Source of the DNA: Rhynchonema sp. JSB1_4
Lineage: Eukaryota; Nematoda; Chromadorea; Monhysterida; Xyalidae
Assembly: GCA_030248065.1 (NCBI GenBank)
Contig: JASAMV010003500.1
Span: forward strand, 1-64,000
Direction: 5' to 3'
DNA length: 64,000 nucleotides
Shown: piece after piece, positions 21,800 to 32,847 of the stretch
How the letters are laid out: every line of letters starts with the position of its first letter
Numbering within the stretch: position 1 is the first letter of the stretch
The notes under the pieces: generated by a model
Databases searched by the model: none
What the model was told of the DNA's origin: nothing
Seen by the model: the letters and a program-made list of their open reading frames with translations, nothing else
Program-made: the position numbers and the translations under genes

Positions 21800-24157
21800 T
21801 TACGATTTGATTTTCTTCATCACCACCGATTTCAGGTTGTTGGAGGCGATGCGCTTGCGGGAGTTTTCGATTTTGTTCTGCACGATGCCAAGTTCGTGGC
21901 AGAATTCTCTGCAGCGCGGCATCGTGAAACCCTACAAATGTTGAATGACTTTGCAGTTTTTGAATAAAAAGACGCACAATCTTTCAGCAGGTTTATAGTT
22001 GACGGAGCTTAGAACCAAGAAGTCATCAAAAAATTTATACGTTGACTTCCATCAGCGCAAAAGTAGTTACTTCAGAACAATCAAAAGGCAACTTCGATGC
22101 AAGTCCAAACAACACAGAATTCAATCTTTTTCATTATCCAATTCCAAAACAAGCCGTCAAAGGGGGATGAAGCCCACTTCACCCCCAAGTCAATTCTTAT
22201 CGCGATTGTGTGATTGTGAGGCAGATTAGTGTTTCTGCATTCACCCACAACAAGATGTGTGTGTCACTGCTACGAGTGCGAACGTCTCACTTACGGCCAG
22301 TCCGATCTCCTGTTCGCGGACGATGTTCACCGGCGACGCGTCATTCGGCACAAATATCGTGCTGACCGCCGCAGGCACATCTGCGCATGGCCAATACTGT
22401 GGATTGCACTATGTGGTTCTTATATTGAGAAAAAATCTGAATGTTGTGCGTGGTGCAAAGCTCACCTTTCAAGTACGCGTCCCAAATGCTTTGGCCTTGT
22501 TCTGCCGCGGACACTCCGGCGCGTCCCTTCTCCAACTGATGTTTCAACTCGTTCATCTTTTTCGCATGTTGCGCGGCAAAATCCGCCATTTCTTCGATCG
22601 CTGCCGTGTATTTCTGCTCCAAATCCGATAATTCCTGAACCTGAAATGGGTGAATCGTGACTTCCGAAACGAATCGTGAACTTCGGAGCTCAACAACTGC
22701 TATAAAATCAGAGTTGGGTGTTTCATTGCTTACTGCGTATAGCATGATAACAAAACCAAAGCCGAATAAATCGATTTTCGCTTCAGTCTCCTTTGTCTTC
22801 AATCTAATTCTTGATTCAACGGATCGCATTATTGGGTCGCATGGTCACTACTTTTTTAAATGGGCATGATAACAACAATATAACAGTGTGTGGCAAACGA
22901 ACTGTGCTAAGCTGAGCAGCGCACGTTCTGTTTTGTATCCGGACTCGGATGGAAAGGGCCACGAGTCGCGGCGTGTCGTCGTTGAGCCAACCGTGCGCTC
23001 TTGCGGGTGCTCGGTGGCGTTTGAGGCACTGCGGTCAGCATCGACTCTTGCGATTCGGCAGGCGACGGCGGACCGCTGTTGGCGTCCTGCTGGATCGGTG
23101 TGCCTGGCTGACTTTCATTCGATTGGGACATGCGTGGTTGAATGGAGTTGTCGTCGTGTTGGCTTTCCGGCTTGCCATACTGCAAAGTTCAGTCATACTG
23201 TATTGTCACTGAGACTAAGAGGCCAAAACATGGTCGACTCTTGAATTCGAATGCTTGAACAGTCTGACACGATCACCAACGTCAATCTGAATGTCGGCCA
23301 ACGAGGGCACATCGTAGTTTGTGGTGGTGTCATTCCGATCCATGAAACTTTCGATCTGTTGAATCAACTCCATTTGTAGCTGTCGGTCATGCTCCAAGCG
23401 GGCGCGCGTGCGCTTTGTGGAAACACTGTATTGTGTTTGAGTAGATCGAGAGTTGTTGGTAGATCTCGCTGCAAAGACGATTTATAAGGTTTTCTTTGAT
23501 CAACACAATAATAAAAGCAGGCAGCGCACTTACGCCATCATAAGAAAGGGCTGGCTGGCGACAGGGTTGATCTCGGCCGCGCGCTGAAACGCTTCGAGCG
23601 CGTCATCCGTCCTGTTGTTGCTGCCGAATCTGTCCATGGCAGCTAGAATCTGACCTCTGAAAAGTGTTATCGCCAACTTCGCACAACCCCTATATTATAA
23701 TTATATTAATAATAATATAATAATAATAATATTCATAATAAGTCAAATTCTAAACGGTGTTCCGTCACCCACTTGATGATCATGAGTTCGAACGGAACAA
23801 ATTTCCATCGTCTGTCAAATCGATCAATGTATTCCAGTTTTTGGTCGTTCGTAGTTTCATTTGACGCACACGCTTCGTTCACGTCGATCAACGCGTTCAT
23901 GTACTGAAGACGATCACAAAGCCGATTATGCAACACGTCTACCGGCCCCGCGCACAACAACAACAACGCCCATATCCACAACAACAATACATCTACCGGC
24001 CCCACGCACAACAACAACAGCGCCCATATCCACGACAACAACACATCTGTGTGTGGCGTTCGCGGATAATGTGACATTGCAACTGGAAGTATGCATTTCG
24101 GCACAGTAGAGATACTTACGAGGTTGTATTTATGCGGAGCCCCGGCCAGCAGCAGCA
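21800..24157 (-). CDS. TPR and coiled-coil protein, eight exons, inside the hAT element
   Basis: Minus-strand exons: ~24157-24120 (5' end uncertain), 23903-23773, 23656-23534, 23468-23239, 23179-22925, 22640-22466, 22380-22295 and 21931-21800 (TAA). From 23903 onward the phases join without a break. The N-terminal part is TPR-like: DALEAFQRAAEINPVASQPF, then AEIYQQLS and CFHKAHARARLEHDRQL. A Ser/Pro/Gln-rich linker with RKSARLAQRRHAA follows, then a coiled coil (VQELSDLEQKYTAAIEEMAD), and the protein ends KSVVMKKIKS. I could not assign a family. An alternative is two genes: exon 23179 can also read through to a TAG near 22907, and ATGCTATACGCA near 22745 could start the second. No start codon is certain. 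The upstream exon 24157-24120 is duplicated at about 25665-25770. Confidence 0.5.
23936..24046. repeat. Tandem ~54-bp repeat, two copies
   Basis: Two adjacent units each contain TCTACCGGCCCC, a CAACAACAACA run and GCGCCCATATCCAC-like sequence. They lie in an intron of the TPR gene. Confidence 0.75.
24052..24157. repeat. 106-bp direct repeat, copy 1
   Basis: This matches 25665-25770 at all but about four or five positions. It contains the exon encoding LLLAGAPHKYNL and its GTAAGT donor on the minus strand. Confidence 0.85.
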
Positions 24158-24627
24158 CGTGGCTACTGCCTCCCTAGGCATCCCGCCTATAATCAAAGGC
24201 GCCCAGTCTGGATGCAACCAGATACAAGGATTACATAATGCGATGGATAACGGTGGCGAAAGTGTGTGGCGCTTGCGGATCATGTGAATCAGATTGTTCA
24301 TTTGATACTCTGCTAGAGGCTATCACATCTGCCTCCCTAGACTTCCGCCTATAATAAGGTGCCGCGTTTGAATGCAACCGGCGACAAACTTCTCAAATGA
24401 AGAGCAAGAAAAATTGATCACTGATAACCAGCCGGACTTCCGCTGTGCTCGGCATCGGCGACCATTGTACGTTTCGAGATCGCAATTGCCGATTCCGATG
24501 CCGATTCTCGCGCGTCGCAATCACGGATTGATGAGGACCTGAAACAATGTACAGAAATAATGCAAGAATGGAGGTAAAAATCAATTTTTGAGAAGCTATT
24601 TTGATTTATGCAATACGCCTCCTAATT

Positions 24628-25070
24628 TTATTTAGCCTCACGGCGAGCAGCCATCGCAAGTGATTTTTGCGTGCGCGTGCCCACTTTGCCGTCACCAGGC
24701 GGCATCACGTGTTGTGGGCTGCCGGTGCCGGCTGGCGCGCACACCGTGCTGAGGGTCGAGCGCGCGCGCCAATTCAAACGAGCTGGATTTGGCGTGCGCC
24801 TGCCTGGCTTAGCAAAGAGTGCGCACGCGCATACATGCACGCGCGCCGCCAGTCGCGCGCTCACGCAAACTCGCATGTGTCCAGCACCTTACCCCAATGA
24901 ATGCCGGCCGGAATTTTAAGAAATCAAGTGCCGAAAACTACCGTAGCCCAGCAGCAGAACTGACCAATTTCGGCTTGTCGAATCCTTTTTGGTCGTTTGT
25001 CGGCACGATGATTGATGATGTCGGCACGGTGATTTGATGTCCGCTGTTGAAGTCGAAGTCGTTGAAGTCG
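24628..25070 (-). CDS. Small unknown two-exon gene inside the hAT element
   Basis: The last exon, 24807-24628, reads PGRRTPNPARLNW, then TGSPQHVMPPGDGK, and ends SLAMAARREAK with TAA. The stop overlaps AATAAA, a plausible poly(A) signal. The preceding exon (about 25070-24965) reads SGDFNDFDFNSGHQITVPTS and then NDQKGFDKPKL, with donor TTG|GTCAGT, and joins in phase 0. A TATAAATA box lies at 25117-25124, but no in-frame ATG is visible between it and the exon, so the start is unresolved. Family unknown; the protein is basic and low in hydrophobic residues. Confidence 0.35.
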
Positions 25071-25116
25071 CCGGATTGCAGAAAGAAAGAATGAATGAAG
25101 TTCTGGCAACAACTCG

Positions 25117-25124
25117 TATTTATA
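25117..25124 (-). promoter_or_regulatory. TATA-like box TATAAATA
   Basis: TATAAATA reads on the minus strand about 50 bases upstream of the first exon of the small unknown gene, a suitable position for a core promoter. It is supported only by the motif and its position. Confidence 0.3.
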
Positions 25125-25664
25125 CCTCCTCGTTTCTCTTAGCCGTTGGAATGCATCTTGTACGGTATCGTACCGTATTCCTTCTTTTTCTTTTTTGACA
25201 GTGACGTGGCCTAAGCTTTTCCCAAAATGCGCAGATGGCAGGATACAAAAACAAATATTTGAAACATGGGGTGATTATCTGTCAGCTGGTCCCCTTTTGT
25301 TATTAAACGGACAAAGATGAAAGACAAGATTTTTTATGACATGGATAAAGACGAGAAAATGCATATTTTACTCCACTTTTCACAACTCTTTCGTCTTATC
25401 ACAACGCAAGCAAAATTTTTGATCAGGAGCAAATTTTGATGTTAAGTGTTACAAGCATGGCAATGTTCAACTTTTCTCGGCCCTTTTGGACAATATCTGT
25501 CAATCTTTTCCGTGTGATACATAAGCGACTCAAACATTGCCAAATCAAGCATCATTGTACATTTCTTCAACTGTCAAATCAAATATCGAGTCTGTCGTCA
25601 CGTCGCCCTTTCCTCAAATCAAATTAAAATTGTCAAATATTGCCAACATACGAAGGTGAATGTA

Positions 25665-25770
25665 TGTGGCGTTCGCGGACAATGTGACATTGCAACTGGA
25701 AGCATGCATTTCGGCACAGTAGAGATACTTACGAGGTTGTATCTGTGCGGAGCCCCGGCCAGCAGCAGCA
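25665..25770. repeat. 106-bp direct repeat, copy 2 (duplicated exon)
   Basis: A second copy of the TPR gene's upstream exon (24052-24157), in the same orientation and with its splice donor. Nothing around it continues the reading frame, so it looks like a partial duplication rather than a second gene. Confidence 0.8.
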
Positions 25771-26628
25771 TTCTAAGCACCGCAAAATTATGAGTCAAAA
25801 CTTAAAAAAACTGTCAAAGTGTGAAAACTTCAGTCCTGACTATTCAGTTCAATATCTCGAAATATAGAGGATTGCGGCGGGTGTAGTGTGAGAGTTTTTT
25901 CTTAATGAATGTTAGTCCCATCCATCGGTCACATAAAAACAGGGGGTCAGAATTTTTGTGGACAAAAGCTGACGATCCTACCGTGGCCAGGCTCTTATAA
26001 AAATTTTTTTAAAGAAAAGGTCCTTGAAATTTAAAAAAAATTTTTAAAGTTTTTTCGGGGGAACAAAATGTTCTAAAACGTCCAAAAATGGCCTTTTTGG
26101 GGGTTATTTTTGTCATTTTTTTCAAGGGTGGAAAAATTTTCTTCGCAAAATCGCCTTTGGGGCATGTATTTGGTACCTAAGATATCCCAAATGATGTTAT
26201 TATACCTTCCCGTGATACATGGGACACAGTATGCATGTGCCTACATGGTTATTCGATGTCATACCCTATCAGGTCGGTCATATACGACTGATTCAGCTAC
26301 CCGACAAGTATTTCTGTAGCTTATATTCTCAATTCTGTGTGGTTTATGAGTGAATTTTGCTTATTCGGGCACAAGCTGTTGTGTCCGATACCACAGAGCA
26401 GCAATCATCGGTCCATATCAAGCACAAACTGTTGGATCGCACCGAAATTACGTAAACACCCTTCATATGTGATGCAAACCAAGTCACGAAAGTGACTTGT
26501 CAATTAAAAGTTGCATTTTTTCGCGTTTTTGCGCATTTTTAGGCAAATTTGGCAAATTTCCCCGTATCTCAGACTTTAAACAAAATTTTTTTAAACTTGA
26601 AAAAAATTTTTCCAACCCTGAATGTGAT

Positions 26629-28678
26629 CGGACTAGGCAGTCACATTCATGTGATGTGCTGGGTAGACCGATCCGATCCGATCACATCAGATCACCATAA
26701 GCTTGGTATCGACCTTTACGTTTTGATCGGAACAGTTGGGTACATCGTTTCAATGCTTTTTGATATTACAAAAACAGGAACACGCACAACTAAAAGTTGC
26801 ACTTTTTATCAACAACAGGCTTTCGCAAGAATCAAAAGAGAAACAGCCAGTTTTCGGTGCCATTCAGTTGTGATGTGATGTGACAACACTGACATCAACG
26901 GCCGGTCTCATCCAGTGTCATTGAGCGTTTAGCAGTAGTGTATGTGAATAGACAATGTTTGTGGTTTCAGTCTGATGATCAATGGGCATGTTTTGATCAC
27001 AGCTGACGCCCTTATGTGTTCCTGTTTTTAGTTTCCGGCCAGGTCCACTTGGCCATATAATCATTCTTGTACCACGGTCGAGGAACGTACTACAATACAT
27101 ATGTAGGTCACGGCAGTCACCCCATCCATACACCAGGCTTTTGAATATTCAAAAGCTGTTGTTGAAGGCGACGCTTAGTTCGATAAGCAATCGTGGATAA
27201 TCTTTAAGTTTCCTACAGCTTTATTTGTTTACCTGCGGAGTGAAATTCATCAATATAGCTCACCTGCATTTGTGTCACTTTGTCACCAGGGTTAAAATTT
27301 TTTACTTTGTTTTAATCCAACCCTACTTGTCACATGCTTGGTTGGCGCTTTTCTGTTCAAGGTAAAGCTTTCTAGTATCCCATCAGAACTGCCTTTGTGC
27401 CCATGCTTTGCGCAATCGTATGCCATTTCCATTTGTATGTGTATCGATAGGTACAGCTTCTTCTGTTCTATAATACTGTAGTTGTGTGTGACGCAGGCTT
27501 CATCTGCTTGCTTTCTTCGGCTACAACTCAGCTGACTAATCACCTGACACGACACTACTCGAGTGGAGCACTAGCCTCGGGTCGTGCCTTCAAAGAATAA
27601 TTAAGGCAACAACTCTATGATACTGTTGTTGTTTGTGGTTGAATTTTTACCTGATAAACATTATCTTTGACGTTGTGCATTATCTCATTTCCTGAGAAAA
27701 GTCAATCATCCGTTCTTATTCACATTAATCAGTACGAGTTGTGAGTTGATGTCATTTGACGAGAACACGAAATGTACACTGAACCTCCTTGATGTGCCTG
27801 TATATACCTCCTATTAGGAGGTGCTAACAACGCATGGCCTTGCTGCTTGCCGGTTTGTATGTGTGACCGCCATGATCAAGCATCGTTGCACACCAATGGC
27901 ATGCGTAAACACGCGGGTTTCTGTTCAGTTTGAGTTTGCGTGCACAAATTCCATGGCACCGTGCTGGCATGGCTTGTAAAAAGCACAACACCGTACTATA
28001 CAACTTGCGAGTACAGCTAACGCGAATACGAGCCATATAAGCTACAGGTCCAGGGCCTAACCCGTACGCGTACGTACTGGGTGCCTGCCTGCCTCAGTCG
28101 CAACATGGCAAGGGCCATGCGAACAACTCTGCTGCGCTCGCTGCGTTTTTTATTGATTTTTTTTCGAAAGGTGCGATGTTTCAGCATCAAAGGTCTCTGC
28201 GTTGTGTAGTTCTCGCGCTGCCACATGTTCACGTGAGCTGTCTCTCTCTCACTCATTATATGGAGATCAGGCATTAGGCATTCATTACCTGGGAAAGCAT
28301 GTGAGAAATTACCCAATTAACTGAGAAACTTTTTAGTGTGGCTTCATCATCTGACCAGGAGTCTGATCATCTTACTCGAGTCTACCAGGTGCTTCATTTA
28401 ATCTGTTTCAAAGTGACGTTTTTTATGCATTACATAGTTTCGGACGTGTCCCGTTGATATGCTTGGCGAAGTTTGACTGTGTCTGGCTGTACCTGATGGA
28501 AAGGAACAGCTCTCGCTGATGCCGTGCGTGGGCAGATTCATTTGCTGAATAAGGCCTGAACTTCTACTGCAAACAATCGCCGATTATCTGCCATTGCGTT
28601 TTTTCACTCATAAAACCAAAACTTAATTAAACTTCTGATTTCAGCGAAAATTTATGCGCAAACATCTTCGTGCTGGCA
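26629..28678. other. Intergenic, upstream of the TGF-beta receptor
   Basis: It contains the right half of the palindromic element interrupted by the hAT insertion (to about 26716) and a 39-bp hAT-like relic at 27287-27325. A TTTCAG acceptor at about 28639-28644, just before the receptor's first coding exon, implies a non-coding 5' exon somewhere upstream. No other gene was recognised. Confidence 0.45.
27287..27325. mobile_element. 39-bp hAT relic with near-perfect TSD
   Basis: CAGGGTTAAAATTTTTTACT starts the segment, and it ends TAATCCAACCCTA (last G lost). The flanks TTTGTCAC and CTTGTCAC agree at 7 of 8 positions. It appears to be a very short internally deleted member of the CAGGGTTGG family. 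Confidence 0.5.
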
Positions 28679-31600
28679 ATGCATGCAGTTGCAACCAAAA
28701 TCACCCTATCGCTACTGGCCGTTGCGGCGTTGGCCAACGATGAAACGACGACAGAGACTGTGCAGCAAGCGGTTGACTTTGAGGACAAATACATCTATAA
28801 GATTGATGATGAACTGCTGATAACTCTGAGTGCGTGCCGTTTAATTACAGCAGTTTTGTTTGAAATTTTGTGCAAAAAGTCTGACTGCAACCGTGAAAGC
28901 TTTTGCAGAGAACACGCTCGAGGAAGGCGAGATTCTGTGCGACTGCAGCGAGAGACACTGTGGGCTGTACTCGTACCCGTACTTGTGCAAGACGAAGGGC
29001 GGATGTGCGAAAACGGTGACGTTCGGTGAAGACAGACCGACTGTGAGGAAACTGCAGTGAGTTTGGCAGAAGATAATCGTCACGTTTGGAACCTACCGGA
29101 TAAACTTCCGGTTTGCATGGATAGTGTCCAGCCTCAGCCACTCACGGTCACGGTATATACTTGCTTCACGCGAGAGCCAGCTGGCAAGCATTGGGGTCAC
29201 TCGGATGCATTTGCACTGACGATGACCCAGCGCATCGCTTCTTTCTATGAAAATCGGTCGAAACTGGCACCAAAGAGACGTTTTCGTGTGTGAAACTGAG
29301 CTCGGTGGGTTCCGAACGCTTCTTTCCCCCCCACCCCCCCCCCCCCACCCCAACCCCATCACCGATTGCAGCTGTTTCTACGAGGACCACTACGTGCCGC
29401 GGGATCGACCGTTTGTGTGCGAAAAGTCGAAGGAAGAAAGAAAATTTATGGATCGCGCTTGCTGCCATGAGTCGCACTTTTGCAATCGAAATCTGACGGT
29501 TGGACAGTTTCTGGTTTATTTTTACAAAATGCATCAAATTTTAAGGCAAGCACCACCGACACGGCTATTTTGACCAGCGTTTGCTGTGGGGGAACAACTT
29601 TTACGCTGGTCCAAATCCACTAAACACGGTTGAAATAAAAATTGCCTTTGCCTTGTTGTGGTTGTTGTCATAATGTAGTGCTTGCGTTCGGAATTGACTG
29701 GCTGACTGTAATCCATTGCATATACATGATGAGCTGTGATGTTTCGCAACACGCAGGTGTACACCAACCTGCCAATCGAGTCGTCGACGAGCGGCACACA
29801 TTGGCTGTGCATTGCCGTGTCCGTCATGATATGCGTGTTGGTGCCCGTTGGTGCGTGCATGGCGTGGAGACACTTTCGCACGCCACCCGATAAAAAGAAC
29901 AAGTCAGTGCGTGTTATTGGAAGGGCAAACGTTTTTAGAGTCACTCTCTGTGGATGTGGTAGCGAATTTGGTGATCGGCTAAGTATCGCCAAGAATCTGC
30001 CTTGGTCACGTGACCTTACTCATTGAAAATATCTGTGGAGTTACTTGGTGCTGTTGATTTCCATCAGCGTAAGATGGTCCCGTGCACCGACAAAGAACTA
30101 TTACGCTTGTCAAAATTAGGGGCTTCATTCAATAAATTGCGAAATGTACGTATCTTAATGATCACGTGGGCTCAGTCATCTCAAGTCCGAATCCGAATTG
30201 ATTCTGTTTTGATGCGGGCTTGATCGATCGGCTCTGGACATCCCTTGCCAAGTTGGGTGAATTAAGATCCCGGTGTTAACATTGCAGAATCACGTTGGAA
30301 ATGAAACAACAAGAAGAGCTGATGGTGGCTGAGAACGGGCACATCGACATCAGCAATTCTGGCAGTGGTGCCGGCTGTCCTGGCCTGGCACCACGCACCG
30401 TGTCAAGACAGATCGAGTTGCAAGGGGACACACCCATTGGGACCGGGCGATTCGGAGAGGTACCCTCTTTGCAGTAACCTTGTACGTGGTGAAGCCCTCT
30501 GGTGAAAGTTGTTGAAGGATATTTGTGTCTCCCATATGCCGACTGAGACTGAAAATATGAGGCTCGGGTTATTGCCACCACAAGACATGCAAAAACATTT
30601 TGTGACAAAAAGTTGATTATGGATTGATTTCTACTCTGACATCCACTGGTTTAGCAGCGTCACATCAGTGCATTGTTCCAATTGAAACACTCACTCTCTC
30701 TGTCGCCAGACACAAACGACGCAAATAATTATCTTGCAGGTCTGGTTGGGTCTGTGGAAGGGCGACAAAGTGGCGGTGAAGATATTTCCTCCGTACGAAG
30801 AGAAATCGTGGCTGCGCGAGTTGGAGATTTACGAAACGAAAATGCTGCGTCACGCCAACGTGCTCGGGTTCAGAGCTTCGGATAACAAGGGTACGCTTGG
30901 ATAAATTCATTGGAATTTAGTGTTTTTTCGTCACAAATTAATCCGACTCTTGCTTGCAGACACGGGTTTGAGCACGGAACTCTGGTTGGTGACTGATTAT
31001 CACGCGCACGGTTCACTATTCGACTACCTTCGTCTGCAGACCATTGATGTACATTTGTTGGTGCAGTTGTTGCACAGTATGGCCAGTGGACTGGCGTTCT
31101 TGCACACCGAGATCACCGGCACTCAATGTGAGCATTTCAAGCTTGATCTGTTTTCTGTCGCATTTGTTATGAGGACGATTACCCGTCGATTCGTGTCTGG
31201 CTACCAAATTCATTAGGATCATGTAATAAAAAGAACATTTCAAACAAATTCCAACGAATATGATTGAAAAAAACCAAAGTTTCCTTGGTGGTTCAGGTAA
31301 ACCCGGCATTGCACATCGTGACCTGAAGTCGAAAAATGTGCTTATCAAAAATGATCTGACGTGCTGCATTGCTGACCTGGGCATGGCTGTCAGATACAGT
31401 GATGGGTGAGTGAGGGGCTTCAGGCTTCGGTCAGGCTTGATTCAGGTTTAGACCTGTGGTTTGAAAGAAACTTACACCCGAACTATGAAAACACCACTAA
31501 GATGCTGAAAACGAAATAATGATCGAGTATACCCTCCATATAGCGAATTGCTCAGTACACACTGTTTTGTTCATTATATAGAATATTCACCATCTGCGTG

Positions 31601-32847
31601 GAATTCGGCTCATGGTCCACGGTTTAGCACGAAATAGCGATTGTACAGAACGTAAACAAGCCCATTTCAAAAGCCATACATACGAATACCAAAATTTCAC
31701 ACCCTGAACAACAGATAAAACGTTAAACCATTTTCACTTCAGCTGGCTTGTGCCACTTCTCCCAGCTTGCTCAATTCTCATTTACCTTGGCTATCTCTCT
31801 CAATTTGGTTCTTGAATTTCTGGTGCCTCAATTTTTGTTCACTACAGAGGCGTTTCAGTACTCAAGGAACCATTCGGACGGCGAAGTCGTTCACCATACC
31901 CATACCGAATATTGAAATGTTCACTACATTATGTGGAGTTATTCACAATATGGAGGTTCACTGTAGAGAGGGAAGACTATTTACAAATAAATAAAGCTTG
32001 ACATAAAAAGGTAAATAACGTTGTCTGGTTTTCAGCACGCTCGACATCCCGGTTGGTGACCGCGTCGGCACACGACGATATCTGGCGCCCGAGGTGTTGG
32101 ACGGTTCGCTGCACACACAACACTTTGAGGCCTACAGACGGGCTGACATGTACTCAATGTCGTTGGTGATATGGGAAATGTGCAATCGGACACGGTGCAA
32201 ACACGGCGAGAATGGTGGGTAGGGCATTCGTCAGCGCATGAGCTTTGTGACCATACCAAGTAGCAAGCAGGGCATTCGCGTGGCTGAACTAGTTTCACAT
32301 GGAACATCAGCTGGGCAACAGTGTCCCAGCCTGACCCAATGGTGCTCCACCACACAAATCCCAATTTTGCATGCTTCAGTGATCGAGCCGGGTCCATACG
32401 AACTGCCCTATTTCGAACATGTTGGCCCCGACCCAACACTAGAGGAAATGCGTAAAGCCGTCTGTGATCAGGGACTCAGGCCGGGCATGTCAAAGCGATG
32501 GCTGCAACAACCGGTGCGTCGGGGTGGCCGATTGGGTTAATCGATTCTATGCGTCAAAGTATATTTTAAACTATAAATCATTTAAATAAAACACACCCCA
32601 AAAAAACCCAAAAACCACCCCACCACACCACCCCACCAACCCCCAAAAACGGCAGGGTTCGATACCCAGCGGTGCAAACGGAAGAATTTTATAATTTACA
32701 CGTAATTTGTTGCAGGTGTTATCTGACGTTTGTCAGTTGATGCTGGAATGCGGCCGTTCTCGACCCGACGCCCGTCTCACAGCGCTCAGAGTCAGGGAAA
32801 CGGTGTCCAAGTTCACACAACACGGCACTAGCAATGGATATTGCTGA
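28679..32847 (+). CDS. TGF-beta/activin-type receptor, type I (Ser/Thr kinase)
   Basis: Eleven exons in consistent phase give 538 codons: 28679-28829, 28909-29056, 29372-29498, 29757-29902, 30288-30459, 30740-30890, 30960-31127, 31297-31405, 32036-32214, 32380-32513 and 32716-32847 (TGA). A signal peptide ([12 protein letters not shown]) is followed by the Cys-rich ectodomain (LCDCSERHC ... [10 protein letters not shown]), a TM helix ([20 protein letters not shown]), the type I-specific GS box ([20 protein letters not shown]) and a full kinase. Kinase motifs: glycine loop [25 protein letters not shown] in place of DFG (normal in this family) and YLAPE. Type I receptors are phosphorylated in the GS box by type II receptors and then phosphorylate R-SMADs. 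The intron at 31406-32035 holds pogo-like repeats. Confidence 0.94.
31540..31985. mobile_element. Pogo/Tigger-like relic in a receptor intron
   Basis: Motifs such as TACCCTCCATATAGCGAATT, TTCACTACAT and GGAGGTTCACTGTAGAGAGG resemble pogo-branch terminal repeats, and relate to copies at 9655-9850 and 59239-59354. No transposase frame is left. Confidence 0.4.

Larger units (their letters stand above)
20748..26620. mobile_element. Large hAT-like element, 5.87 kb, TSD AATGTGAT, carrying gene exons
   Basis: The left end reads CAGGGTTGGGCCAAAATTTT and the right end reads AAAAATTTTTCCAACCCTG. AATGTGAT occurs directly outside both ends (20740-20747 and 26621-26628). A subterminal motif, AAGAGCCTGGCCACGG (about 20773-20788), recurs inverted at about 25981-25996. 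Sequence on either side (20671-20739 and 26629-26716) forms the two arms of another palindromic element (GGTATCAAAC...GATCGGA), as if the large element had jumped into it. Inside are a plus-strand exon (21102-21239), an eight-exon minus-strand TPR/coiled-coil gene and a second small minus-strand gene. No hAT transposase was seen, so it would depend on an enzyme made elsewhere. Confidence 0.6.

Noticed and set aside
32640..32690. tRNA T-arm-like GGTTCGATACC
   Set aside because: It is preceded by a C/A low-complexity tract inside a receptor intron. No D-arm, anticodon arm or acceptor stem can be formed around it.
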